Shown here: piece after piece, positions 1 to 7,773 of the stretch
Layout of the letters: each line of letters opens with the position of its first letter
How positions within the stretch are numbered: position 1 is the stretch's first letter
From: Persicobacter diffluens
GTDB taxonomy: Bacteria; Bacteroidota; Bacteroidia; Cytophagales; Cyclobacteriaceae
Direction of reading: 5' to 3'
Length of the DNA stretch: 64,000 bases
Assembly: GCF_036244895.1 (NCBI RefSeq)
Contig: NZ_BQKE01000001.1
Span: 682,001-746,000 of the forward strand
Made by a program: the position numbers and the translations under genes
Notes under the pieces: generated by a model
The model's database searches: none
Told to the model about the DNA's origin: nothing
What the model saw: the letters and a program-made list of their open reading frames with translations, nothing else

Positions 1-1
1 C

Positions 2-808
2 GAAGCCGGCTATGTAGGGGAAGATGTTGAAAGTATATTAACCCGCCTGTTACAGGCTTCCAATTACGATGTGGAGGCTGCAGAAAGAGGAATCGTCTTC
101 ATTGACGAACTGGATAAAATTGCAAGAAAGTCGGATAATCCATCCATTACTCGTGATGTGAGTGGTGAAGGGGTGCAGCAGGCTTTGTTGAAATTATTGG
201 AAGGTACCTCTGTAAATGTTCCGCCTCAGGGAGGTCGTAAGCACCCGGATCAAAAAATGATTCAGGTAAATACCGAAAATATTTTGTTTATCTGTGGTGG
301 TGCTTTTGATGGCATCAAGAAGGATATTGCCAGAAGAATGGATACCCGTCCTTTGGGTTTTGCATCGAATGATGAAAACGTTCAGAAAGGGGAGGTAGAC
401 AAGGAAAATCTGTTGCAGTATATTACCGCTCAGGATTTGCGCAGTTTCGGCTTGATTCCGGAATTGATTGGTCGTTTGCCAGTATTGGCGCACCTGAATC
501 CATTGGATGGCGAAACCCTGAAAATGATTTTGACGCAGCCTAAAAATGCCCTGACCAAACAGTATAAAAAGCTGTTCAAGATGGAAGAGATTGAATTGAC
601 CATCGAAAAAGAGGCTTTGGATTATATTGTGGAGAAGGCCGTTGAATTCAAGCTGGGCGCTCGTGGATTGCGTTCCATTTGTGAAGCCATCATGACGGAT
701 GCCATGTTTGAATTACCCGGTCAGGATATCAAAGAATTTGTGATTACCCGTGAATATGCACAAGAGAAGTTTGATAAGTCAAAAATCTCCCAATTGCGTG
801 TAGCGTAA
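2..808 (+). CDS. clpX: ATP-dependent Clp protease ATP-binding subunit ClpX (5' end missing)
   Basis: ClpX is the AAA+ unfoldase that feeds substrates to the ClpP peptidase in the cytoplasm. The frame is open from the window edge; the first visible residues are EAGYVGEDVE, followed by the Walker B segment IVFIDELDK, the arginine-finger/sensor region (GAFDGIKKDIARR, GRLPV) and the small C-terminal domain (LGARGLRSICE). All of these are typical of ClpX. 268 residues are visible of a family length near 410-425, so the zinc-binding domain and Walker A lie outside the window. A GTG at 71 should not be taken as the start because homology continues upstream of it. A strong terminator follows directly. 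Assignment is secure. Confidence 0.97.
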   Translation, partial: EAGYVGEDVESILTRLLQASNYDVEAAERGIVFIDELDKIARKSDNPSITRDVSGEGVQQALLKLLEGTSVNVPPQGGRKHPDQKMIQVNTENILFICGGAFDGIKKDIARRMDTRPLGFASNDENVQKGEVDKENLLQYITAQDLRSFGLIPELIGRLPVLAHLNPLDGETLKMILTQPKNALTKQYKKLFKMEEIELTIEKEALDYIVEKAVEFKLGARGLRSICEAIMTDAMFELPGQDIKEFVITREYAQEKFDKSKISQLRVA

Positions 809-830
809 TCAAAAAAATAAATGATTAAAA

Positions 831-866
831 AAAGCCATCGATTGAATTGTCGATGGCTTTTTCTTT
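831..866 (+). terminator. Intrinsic terminator of clpX
   Basis: Inverted repeat AAAGCCATCGA (831-841) / TCGATGGCTTT (850-860) with a short loop and a run of T, 22 bases after the clpX stop codon. Confidence 0.85.
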
Positions 867-882
867 GAAGAAGTATTTTTAA

Positions 883-1119
883 TCCGAATTATTCACTGCT
901 AGTTTTAGGGTCTTCTGCAAGAGCTTGTCTTTTAGTTTATTACGGGTGGGTTTGCTGAGTTTCTGATAGCTCAAATTTGGGCAAGATTGCTTTCTCCTCC
1001 TTCATCTGCTTCGTTGGAAAAAAACTCGAAAGAGGAAAAATTCCTTCAATTTTTCCGCCGGGCAGCTAAACGAGGATTTAAGTACGAATTATCCGGCTTC
1101 AGCATGAAAAATACGGGTT
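883..1119 (+). repeat. R1 interspersed element, copy A
   Basis: Begins TCCGAATTATTCAC and ends ATACGGGTTAA. It carries the R1 core (TTTGGGCAAG, TTTCTCCT, ATCTGCTTCGTTGGAAAA, AGCTAAACGAGGATTTAA). It fills the space between the convergent genes clpX and lpxB. The last bases (1118-1120) form the lpxB stop codon on the minus strand. Confidence 0.85.
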
Positions 1120-2245
1120 AATTGAGATAAGTCCACATTTTATCTGCCGCCCGGACAGAAGCCGGCTCCGTGCCCAGAATTTCTATATTCCTTTCATAGT
1201 CTGCCATAATCTCTTTTCGGCGGCTACTGTTTTCATCCAATAGCTGATCCAATTCCTGTGAAATATTTTCCACTGTCATTTTATCCTGAATCAATTCTTT
1301 GATTGCTTCTTTGTCCAGGATTAAGTTCATGAGGGCAATGTATTTGATCGTGGAGGAGATTTTAATGGCAAACTTCATGATATGGTACGAAATCGGGTTA
1401 ATGCGATAACATACCACCTGGGGAACCTTCCATAAAGCGGTTTCCAGCGTAGCGGTACCAGAAGTTACAAGGGCCGCTTTGGCATTTGCGTAAAGATCAT
1501 AAGTTTGTCCGGTCACCAGCTTCACATTGGGTAAGGAAGAAATGGGCGTATATAATGCCGGATCCAGATTTTCCACAGCGGCCACCACAAACTGATGATT
1601 GTGGTATTTTTTGGCAATCTCGGCAAAGGTGGGCAGCATATTTTTTAACTCCATCTTCCGGCTGCCCGGCAGCAGGGCAATAATGTCCTGCTCCTCACTC
1701 AATCCGTTTTGTTTACGGAAGTCAGGGTTTACCTGATGTGCCTGCACCGCATCCACCACCGGATTTCCGACATAATCCACTTCCCAGTCAAACTTGGCGT
1801 AAAATTCCTTTTCAAAAGGCATTATGCAGAACATGCGATCCACATTTTTCTTCAGCTTCCAGGCCCTTTTGGTATTCCAAGCCCAAACTTTCGGGGAGAT
1901 ATAGTAAAATACCTGAAGTCCCTTAGCTTTGGCGAATTCCGCGATTTTTAAATTGAAACCCGCGTAGTCAATCAGGATCAATACATCAGGTTGGTATTCC
2001 ATTACATCCGCCTTACATTTCTTTAAAAATCCCTGAATGGTTCGCAGATTGGCCAATACCTCGACCACGCCCATAAAAGCGGTGTCTCTATAGTGGGTTA
2101 CCGGTTTTTCACCGGAAGCTTCTTCCATCTGGTCTCCGCCCCAAAAACGGAAAGTGGCATTGGCATCTTTATTTTTGATTGCCCGAATTAAATTTCCACC
2201 ATGTAAGTCACCGGAACGCTCTCCGGCAATCAAATAGTATTTCAT
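1118..2245 (-). CDS. lpxB: Lipid-A-disaccharide synthase
   Basis: LpxB condenses UDP-2,3-diacylglucosamine with lipid X to make the lipid A disaccharide at the cytoplasmic face of the inner membrane. The 375-residue product starts MKYYLIAGERSGDLHG, matching the GExSGD N-terminal signature (Arg replaces the usual Ala). It contains the GT-B UDP-binding region with LLPGSRKMEL and the SGTATLETAL segment. The start at 2245 is chosen over an upstream in-frame ATG because the signature lies right after it, as in the family. A terminator separates it from queD upstream, so it probably has its own promoter. Its stop codon is formed by the end of repeat R1-A. Confidence 0.95.
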   Translation of the reverse strand: MKYYLIAGERSGDLHGGNLIRAIKNKDANATFRFWGGDQMEEASGEKPVTHYRDTAFMGVVEVLANLRTIQGFLKKCKADVMEYQPDVLILIDYAGFNLKIAEFAKAKGLQVFYYISPKVWAWNTKRAWKLKKNVDRMFCIMPFEKEFYAKFDWEVDYVGNPVVDAVQAHQVNPDFRKQNGLSEEQDIIALLPGSRKMELKNMLPTFAEIAKKYHNHQFVVAAVENLDPALYTPISSLPNVKLVTGQTYDLYANAKAALVTSGTATLETALWKVPQVVCYRINPISYHIMKFAIKISSTIKYIALMNLILDKEAIKELIQDKMTVENISQELDQLLDENSSRRKEIMADYERNIEILGTEPASVRAADKMWTYLN

Positions 2246-2263
2246 ATGTATGGGTATTGGGTA

Positions 2264-2292
2264 TAAAAAAAGCACCTGAAAAACAGGTGCCT
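2264..2292 (-). terminator. Intrinsic terminator of queD (minus strand)
   Basis: GCACCTG (2272-2278) / CAGGTGC (2284-2290); read on the minus strand it is followed by seven T. A second inverted repeat, TTTACAGA-N10-TCTGTAAA (2308-2333), sits just after the queD stop and may be part of the same 3' end. Confidence 0.8.
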
Positions 2293-2335
2293 GAAGTTAT
2301 TTCTAATTTTACAGACCTGAAAATATCTGTAAATA

Positions 2336-2758
2336 TTATTCTCCATAGTATTCCGCAAAGCTGGTGCGGGTTTCATATAGCTTAAGCTTGTGCAATTGCG
2401 CATTACCTTCGCTGGCTTTCACAATTTTTGGTGCCAGTACTTCCCAGATGGCCTTGATGAAAACTTCTGCAGTAGTCATTTTTCCTTCCAGGAAATCAAC
2501 ATCAATATTCAGGTTTTTATGATCAACCTTCGCAATCAGTTCATCCTTAATGACTCTTTTAAGATCACGGAAATTCATCACCATACCGGTTTCCGGATGC
2601 GGCTCTCCCTTAACGGTAACCGTTAAATCATAATTATGGCCATGATAGTTCTCATGGGCGCATTTACCGAAGATTTCTTCGTTGACCTCTTTCGACCATT
2701 TGTCGTTGTAGAGTTTATGTGCAGAACAGAAGCTTACGTCTTTGCTTAAATATACCAT
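2336..2758 (-). CDS. queD: 6-carboxytetrahydropterin synthase / 6-pyruvoyl-tetrahydropterin synthase family (QueD)
   Basis: QueD-type enzymes convert dihydroneopterin triphosphate to 6-carboxytetrahydropterin, the second step to queuosine and other deazapurines. The 140-residue form starting MVYLSKDVSFCSAHKLYN shows the zinc histidine in SAHKL, the HGHNY pair, the catalytic Cys in FGKCAHENY, DFRDLK, DHKNLN and the C-terminal glutamate in ETRTSFAEY. An upstream in-frame ATG would add 19 residues with no family counterpart, so 2758 is preferred. No other queuosine genes are in the window. The QueD role rather than a pterin role is inferred from family frequency. Confidence 0.88.
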   Translation of the reverse strand: MVYLSKDVSFCSAHKLYNDKWSKEVNEEIFGKCAHENYHGHNYDLTVTVKGEPHPETGMVMNFRDLKRVIKDELIAKVDHKNLNIDVDFLEGKMTTAEVFIKAIWEVLAPKIVKASEGNAQLHKLKLYETRTSFAEYYGE

Positions 2759-2949
2759 ATCACTTTTGAAAATAGCATGCGAATATAATTCATTATTGCG
2801 TGAAACAAAAACCATGTCAAAAAAGCTATCTGAATGATTTACAAGCCTTTTTTTGACAATGAAAGATCTTGGAATAATTAAAATTGAATCATATAAAGGA
2901 AGTTTTGATTTATCCTTTGATGCAGAAGTAAAAATTGAATGCCGATGTT

Positions 2950-2980
2950 TTCGCTTTTTTCATTTCAAATGGGATATTTG
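2950..2980 (+). promoter_or_regulatory. Candidate Bacteroidota-type promoter for hldD
   Basis: TTCG (2950-2953), 19-base spacer, GATATTTG (2973-2980), one mismatch from TAnnTTTG. It lies 36 bases before the hldD start codon. Confidence 0.4.
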
Positions 2981-3016
2981 CAGCACAGAGAATAGTCGCA
3001 TTTAAATTTACATCCT

Positions 3017-3991
3017 ATGATCGTTGTTACGGGAGCTGCTGGATTTATCGCCAGTGCCTTAATTGCCAGATTGAATGAGTTGGGCTTCAAAGCCATAGTT
3101 GCAGTTGATGACTTTAAAAATGTCAATTCGGCAAAGGAGCGGAATCTTGAAGATAAGGCAATCCGGGAGCGGGTAGATTTAGAAGATTTCCATGCCTGGC
3201 TGGATGCCAATCAGGCAGAGGTGGAGTTTATTTTCCACAATGGCGCCTGTTCCGCTACCACGGTTTTTGATAAATCGGTTTTCGATAAACTGAATTATAA
3301 TTATACCAAAAAGCTTTGGGAGCAGTGTGTGGACTATCAGCTACCGCTGGTGTATGCTTCCTCCGCTGCGACTTATGGTGATGGCGCTCTGGGCTATGAT
3401 GATGACCACAGCTTTCCTCCTAAATTAAAGCCGCTGAATTTATACGGAGAGTCCAAAAATAATTTTGATATCTGGGCTTTAGAGCAGGAAAAAGCCCCCT
3501 TCTTTTGGGCAGGTTTGAAGTATTTTAATGTGTATGGTCCGAATGAATATCATAAGGAAAGAATGGCCTCTGTGGTGCACCATGCCTATAATCAGATCAA
3601 AGAAAAAGGCGCGATGAAGTTGTTCCAAAGCCATCATCCGGATTTTGAAGATGGCGGGCAAATGCGTGACTTTGTCTATGTGAAAGATGTAGTGGAAGTG
3701 CAAATTTTTCTGATGAACAGCCGTAAACATTCCGGTATTTACAATGTCGGGACGGGTAAGGCGCGTACGTTTAAAGATTTGGTGTTGGCCACCTTTGCGG
3801 CCATGGATAAGCCGGTAGACATTAGCTATATTCCTACGCCAGAAGATATTCGAGATAAATACCAATACTTTACCGAAGCGAAAATGGAAAAACTGAAGGC
3901 GGCCGGTTACAAAAAAGCCTTCCATACGCTGGAAGAAGGGGTGACTGATTATGTCAAAAATTATCTACTGAAGGAAAAGGCAATTTACTGA
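3017..3991 (+). CDS. hldD: ADP-L-glycero-D-manno-heptose 6-epimerase
   Basis: HldD (RfaD) epimerises ADP-D,D-heptose to ADP-L,D-heptose, the activated precursor of LPS inner-core heptose. It is an NAD(P)-dependent SDR. The 324-residue protein has the nucleotide-binding motif TGAAGFIAS at residues 5-13, the SSAATYG segment near 115-121 and the YxxxK catalytic pair at Y143/K147 (YGESK). The start at 3017 places the Rossmann glycines immediately after the first strand, as is typical. It stands alone and divergent from queD. An R2 element and then a terminator follow it. Confidence 0.93.
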   Translation: MIVVTGAAGFIASALIARLNELGFKAIVAVDDFKNVNSAKERNLEDKAIRERVDLEDFHAWLDANQAEVEFIFHNGACSATTVFDKSVFDKLNYNYTKKLWEQCVDYQLPLVYASSAATYGDGALGYDDDHSFPPKLKPLNLYGESKNNFDIWALEQEKAPFFWAGLKYFNVYGPNEYHKERMASVVHHAYNQIKEKGAMKLFQSHHPDFEDGGQMRDFVYVKDVVEVQIFLMNSRKHSGIYNVGTGKARTFKDLVLATFAAMDKPVDISYIPTPEDIRDKYQYFTEAKMEKLKAAGYKKAFHTLEEGVTDYVKNYLLKEKAIY

Positions 3992-4009
3992 TAAAGCAGA
4001 TTTTTTTTC

Positions 4010-4265
4010 TTTTGGGGCAGCCCTCCTGACGTCGGTCGGGCTTTCGGGAGTCGCTTTTTTTGCGAGCCGCTACGCCTTAAGGCTGCAAAAAAGAGCTCCG
4101 ACAATCCCTCTATCCCTCTGCCAGCAATGCTCGAGTACTACAGGAGCGAAGCTCCGCAGGGAAAGCGATGAAGCGGGTTTGTTTGAACCACAGGCGGGCG
4201 ACAGGCCGAATGGGGTGAGCCGTGCGAGCGCGGTGCTGACGCTTGGGGCAGCATTCCCCCAAAAA
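4010..4265 (+). repeat. R2 GC-rich interspersed element, copy 1
   Basis: Starts TTTTGGGGCAG and ends CCCCCAAAA, giving short inverted ends. The body carries the R2 words CTGACGTCGGTCGGGC, GATGAAGCGGG, GGGGTGAGCCG and CGGTGCTGACG. It is clearly richer in G+C than the neighbouring genes. It lies between the hldD stop and the terminator at 4287. Confidence 0.75.
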
Positions 4266-4286
4266 TATATCTCCTCATTTTAGGAT

Positions 4287-4320
4287 AAAAAGGACTTTCT
4301 GAGAAGGAAGTCCTTTTTTT
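4287..4320 (+). terminator. Intrinsic terminator downstream of hldD and R2 copy 1
   Basis: AAAAGGACTT (4287-4296) / AAGTCCTTTT (4308-4317) followed by more T. It lies about 295 bases after hldD, on the far side of the R2 element. Confidence 0.8.
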
Positions 4321-4354
4321 ATTCTCCGACACTGTTTAGTTTTAAAAGAAAAGC

Positions 4355-4831
4355 ATGTCGATAAAAATAAGAAAGGCGGAGCGTGCAGATGCCCCGTTGA
4401 TATTTGATTTTATATATGGTTTGGCGGTATATGAAAAACTGGAGGATGAAATGGTGACTTCGGTCGCCGAGCTTGAAGAGAATATATTTGATAAGGGTTT
4501 TGCCGAGGTATTGATTGGCGAATATGAAGGTGCGCCAGCCGGATTTGCCCTGTTTTTCCACAACTTTTCCACTTTTTTGGGGAAGCCAGGTATTTTTCTG
4601 GAGGATTTATTTGTGAAACCGGAGTTCAGAGGCAAAGGGGTGGGTAAGATGTTGATAACGGCTGTGGGAGAGTTGGCTGTTGAACGAAATTGTGGTCGTT
4701 TTGAATGGTTTTGCCTGGACTGGAATCAGCCCTCTATTGAATTTTATGAAAGCCTTGGCGCACGCCCTCAGAAAGAATGGGTGCCATTTCGTTTAAGTGG
4801 GCGAGCGTTAGAGCAGATGAGGAAGGTTTAA
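4355..4831 (+). CDS. GNAT family N-acetyltransferase, SSAT/thialysine acetyltransferase-like
   Basis: A cytoplasmic acetyl-CoA-dependent N-acetyltransferase of 158 residues. The acetyl-CoA loop is R92-G-K-G-V-G97 (KPEFRGKGVGKML), preceded by the strand FLEDLFV. The segments FLGKPGIFLEDLFV, CGRFEWFCLDWN and PSIEFYESLGA closely match the spermidine/spermine and thialysine acetyltransferase subfamily, so a polyamine or amino-acid amine is the probable acceptor (inferred). Its stop codon overlaps that of the convergent gene at 4828 by four bases. Confidence 0.85.
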   Translation: MSIKIRKAERADAPLIFDFIYGLAVYEKLEDEMVTSVAELEENIFDKGFAEVLIGEYEGAPAGFALFFHNFSTFLGKPGIFLEDLFVKPEFRGKGVGKMLITAVGELAVERNCGRFEWFCLDWNQPSIEFYESLGARPQKEWVPFRLSGRALEQMRKV

Positions 4832-5343
4832 TCTTCCTTTACTTGCCAGCGGTAATTGCCAATTTTTTTACCGTTGGCAAAGCGTAAATCCATTTCCATG
4901 GCCACGGCCTTTTCTTGCAGCATGATCTTCAGTCGATCAATATTGGTAATGGAGGATTTGTGTTTATTTTCAAGCTTTTGGCGGATTTCTTCCCATTCTT
5001 CACAAGAGCCTTTGGCATTTTCTACATCGCAGAAGTTGTCCGGATCCACATTAACCATCTCAATGTTCATGCGGCTTAATGCTTCCCCTAATTCGGCCAT
5101 GGATTGGCCAAAGCCGGAAAAGAAATCCGCAATGCCCATATCTTCAGCATCCTCAAATCTTTTTCCGAAGCTTTCGCCCCACTCTTCAAAGAAAGCTTCT
5201 CCATCAATTTCTTCCCCATTTTTATTGGTAATGGTAAAAGAGGTCAAGGAATCGGCGTCATTGATTTTAAGGTTTTGAGCCTGCACTTTTCCGCTCAGGA
5301 AATAGAGTAATACAATGGCAAAAAGTGTAATCTGATTTTTCAT
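4828..5343 (-). CDS. Hypothetical exported protein
   Basis: Not recognised. With the start at 5343 the protein is 171 residues and begins with a signal peptide (MKNQITLFAIVLLYFLSG, probable cleavage after VQAQ). An upstream in-frame start would add 43 residues without this logic. The mature part is acidic and contains SFGKRFEDAEDMG and a single Cys pair (FCDVENAKGSCEEW). It ends KKIGNYRWQVKED. The nearby minus-strand genes at 5487 and 6099 also encode membrane or exported proteins of unknown role. Confidence 0.65.
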   Translation of the reverse strand: MKNQITLFAIVLLYFLSGKVQAQNLKINDADSLTSFTITNKNGEEIDGEAFFEEWGESFGKRFEDAEDMGIADFFSGFGQSMAELGEALSRMNIEMVNVDPDNFCDVENAKGSCEEWEEIRQKLENKHKSSITNIDRLKIMLQEKAVAMEMDLRFANGKKIGNYRWQVKED

Positions 5344-5486
5344 AGTGGTTCTGTTTACCATAGAAGCTAGAAAGATTATGCCAAAAATAAAACTACTGTT
5401 AATGAGGGGTGTAGAGCATTTATAAATGCTTAAAGCTGTTCGCATTCGTACAACTTGTCCGTTAATGAACAAATATTGTCCGGATT

Positions 5487-6014
5487 TTAATAGCGACTTT
5501 TAGGCTGAAAACAAACCTTCAGGCAGAGCAGAAAAATCAGAAAAGTACCGATCAGTAAGGCGCCGGCAGAGGGGATCGCTAACCAATTTAAACTTTCCTT
5601 AGCGGCATGTGTGCTTCCTAAACCCGGTGCTTTCAGGCCTGCCAATAACCAAAAAATGGGATAAATCAGGGCCCCCAGACCAATGAGCCAACCGTTGAAT
5701 AGCTTGGAGATATAGCTTACCGGCAAGGCGCCCAATAACAATAGAAGCGCAAGGGCTGCTGCTCCGATAGCTCCTGCATGTAGGTGAGCTCTTTTTAAAT
5801 ACGACCAGGATTTGGCGACAGTCTTGTTCATGGCGGCCTCATCGTTTTGATAGACGGTCGACAAAACTGCTTGTCCTTCGGTTTTAAGGTGATTTTTTAG
5901 TGCATCTTCATTGGCGCCAAATAAGCCTCCGATCAGGAACCCCAAAAAAATGGCCAATACGCTGAGGGTAAGTCCCCATCGACAAGGATAAAGCATTCGC
6001 TCAAAGAAATCCAT
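5487..6014 (-). CDS. Hypothetical integral membrane protein, four predicted TM segments
   Basis: Not assigned to a family. The 175-residue product has hydrophobic helices near residues 13-33, 80-100, 105-126 and 146-168. Helix 2 is preceded by RAHLHAG, two histidines at a membrane boundary that could bind a metal or haem (inference only). A hydrophilic segment (residues 35-75) separates helices 1 and 2. It lies 143 bases upstream of the exported protein at 4828-5343 on the same strand. Confidence 0.6.
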   Translation of the reverse strand: MDFFERMLYPCRWGLTLSVLAIFLGFLIGGLFGANEDALKNHLKTEGQAVLSTVYQNDEAAMNKTVAKSWSYLKRAHLHAGAIGAAALALLLLLGALPVSYISKLFNGWLIGLGALIYPIFWLLAGLKAPGLGSTHAAKESLNWLAIPSAGALLIGTFLIFLLCLKVCFQPKSRY

Positions 6015-6098
6015 AAGTAAAGGTTGAATTGATTAAAATATAAATCTATTGATTTTCATGAATAATGCATAAAAACTTACATGGCTAATTTGAGTGAC

Positions 6099-6803
6099 CT
6101 AATCTCTTAAGTGCTTAAAAAGATAGAACATCTCGAGGCTGATTTGCTTGTTGAGTGCAAAATCATCCAACTCACCAAATTCGTTGTAGGGCAGGTAAAC
6201 GGTGAGGTCGGAGCCTTTTAAAAGGGGGCTGCTTGCGTCCACAATAACAGTGCAGTAATCCTCCAGAGGAGTCCCTTTTTCCTGAGGGCGATAGGACTTC
6301 ATTTTTAATGGTTGTTGTTGATAACCATAATGAAGCTGAAATTGGAGTCTTCCGTATTCATCATTGTAGGCGATGAAGCCCATTTTTTCCAAGGCCTTGA
6401 TGGTGTTGGCTTGAATGGCTTCGCCACTACCACTAACTGCATAAAAGGAAACTTTATTCACTCCATAGTAAAAGGCTGCAACTGTGGCCCATGCCATGGT
6501 GAATTGGATGGTCTGAGCATTTTGATCCGCATAAAAAATGAAACGTGCAGGCTTTCCCGCTTTTTGTTGCGATCTGAAATAAAAAGCCATTTCCTTGAGC
6601 GCTTGAATTCTTGGGCTGCTTACAGTTGGGTATTCCTCTCTAAGTTCCTTGTATCGATTATAAATGATAGGATAAATTTTCTGCCCTTTCCTGTCGGTGA
6701 GTGAGAGGGTGTTATTGGCCTGCCCAAAAAGCTGGCCTGGCAAAAAGGTCAACATCAGCAGGAGCAGCATAAGGCCCGTCCCAAGCAAAGGATGTTTGGT
6801 CAT
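6099..6803 (-). CDS. Hypothetical exported protein, 234 residues
   Basis: Not recognised. It starts with a clear signal peptide (MTKHPLLGTGLMLLLLMLTF, cleavage probably after LFGQ). The mature part is soluble and mixed alpha/beta in appearance, with segments LSLTDRKGQKIYP, ARFIFYADQNAQTIQF and DYCTVIVDASSPLL. No lipobox and no C-terminal sorting signal are seen. It is the first gene of the minus-strand group 6803 to 4828; gaps of 84 and 143 bases argue against tight translational coupling. Confidence 0.6.
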   Translation of the reverse strand: MTKHPLLGTGLMLLLLMLTFLPGQLFGQANNTLSLTDRKGQKIYPIIYNRYKELREEYPTVSSPRIQALKEMAFYFRSQQKAGKPARFIFYADQNAQTIQFTMAWATVAAFYYGVNKVSFYAVSGSGEAIQANTIKALEKMGFIAYNDEYGRLQFQLHYGYQQQPLKMKSYRPQEKGTPLEDYCTVIVDASSPLLKGSDLTVYLPYNEFGELDDFALNKQISLEMFYLFKHLRD

Positions 6804-7098
6804 GAATATGGGGTTGGAATGGTTGGGTGTTTAATGACTTTCAATAAAGGATAAATTATTTAAATAAGAAATAACTGTTTTGACCATTTAGCTAAAATAA
6901 TGACCGATTTAATACTTCAAGGCGGTGTTTTTTTGTGATAGGTCCTGAAATCTACGCCGAGATATTGAAGTGCGTCGTTTTCAGTGATATTGAATATTTC
7001 TTCTTTGAATCTTAAAAAAAGAAAGGATCACTCAACATTTTAAATTATTTCTAGTATTTAAAAATAGATATTATTTCTTATTAAACGATTTTTCCACT

Positions 7099-7326
7099 AT
7101 GAACAAGGCAGGAACTGGAATATTTGCTTTTCTCACCGGCATCTCTTTGGGGATAGTAGCGGGCTTATTATTAGCACCGGAAGCCGGAAAAGACACGCAG
7201 GATAAGCTTAGTCAAAAAGCTAAAAAATGGGGAGGGGATTTAGAGCATCAGGCGGAAAGTGGCCGAAAGAAAATTAATGAAGTGGCAGAACAAATTGGTA
7301 AGAAAGCCAATGAGTTGATGTCTTAA
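7099..7326 (+). CDS. YtxH domain-containing protein
   Basis: A 75-residue protein with one N-terminal membrane segment carrying the YtxH glycine pattern (FLTGISLGIVAGLLLAPEAG, residues 10-29), followed by a charged, amphipathic, probably coiled C-terminal part. The family is widespread in Bacteroidota and Firmicutes and is often linked to general stress; the molecular role is unknown. It is a single-gene transcript closed by the terminator at 7347. Confidence 0.85.
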   Translation: MNKAGTGIFAFLTGISLGIVAGLLLAPEAGKDTQDKLSQKAKKWGGDLEHQAESGRKKINEVAEQIGKKANELMS

Positions 7327-7346
7327 TTTCCCTATTAAGGATTTTG

Positions 7347-7383
7347 AAAAAACGACTGAGATCTATGACAGTCGTTTTTTTTT
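7347..7383 (+). terminator. Intrinsic terminator of the YtxH gene
   Basis: AAAAAACGACTG (7347-7358) / CAGTCGTTTTTT (7369-7380) with a T run, 20 bases after the stop codon. Confidence 0.85.
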
Positions 7384-7466
7384 GCCCCATCCCAAAAGTT
7401 GAATGGCGAATCGAGGCATTTTGCATAAAATACGCGAAATGCAGTCTGTAAATAGGCTTGTGCTTT

Positions 7467-7747
7467 AGCCCAATTATTCACCACTAAATTCGGATAAGTC
7501 CGTCAAAGTTTTAAATATCAATACGTTTTGAGGGCTTTTAATAGTTCAGATTTCGGTTAGCTTGCTTTCTGCACAATCATCTGCTGCGCTCGGTAAATCT
7601 CGAAATGAGGAAACTATTTTTTCATTTTTCCGGCTTTACAGCTAAAGGAGGATAATTCAGCTTAATAAAACGCCTTTGGGTGAAATTATCGTTTTTTTTT
7701 CAGTCCTCCATTTATATTTAGAAGGAAAGTATGAATAATCCGGGTTA
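7467..7747 (+). repeat. R1 interspersed element, copy B (divergent, with extra sequence near the 3' end)
   Basis: Starts TAGCCCAATTATTCACC and ends GAATAATCCGGGTTAG. The core words TTGCTTTCT, ATCTGCTGCGCTCGG and TACAGCTAAAGGAGGAT are kept but decayed. About 80 extra bases separate the core from the 3' terminus. Together with the terminator it accounts for the gap between the YtxH and MscS genes. Confidence 0.7.
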
Positions 7748-7773
7748 GGTATTGAAAAGCCGAATGCTTATTT

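Noticed and set aside
883..1119. R1 hairpins as ordinary transcription terminators
   Set aside because: The stems are AT-rich and lack a fixed T run, and true terminators are found separately next to several copies (clpX, prfB, the tRNA array).
2859..3005. A 48-codon open frame in front of hldD
   Set aside because: It would overlap the candidate hldD promoter and ends 11 bases before hldD. Its composition is that of translated AT-rich spacer, with no recognisable features.
4010..4265. R2 as integron attC sites or a degraded gene
   Set aside because: No integrase gene or conserved attC core pair is present, and no frame stays open or is conserved between the five copies.
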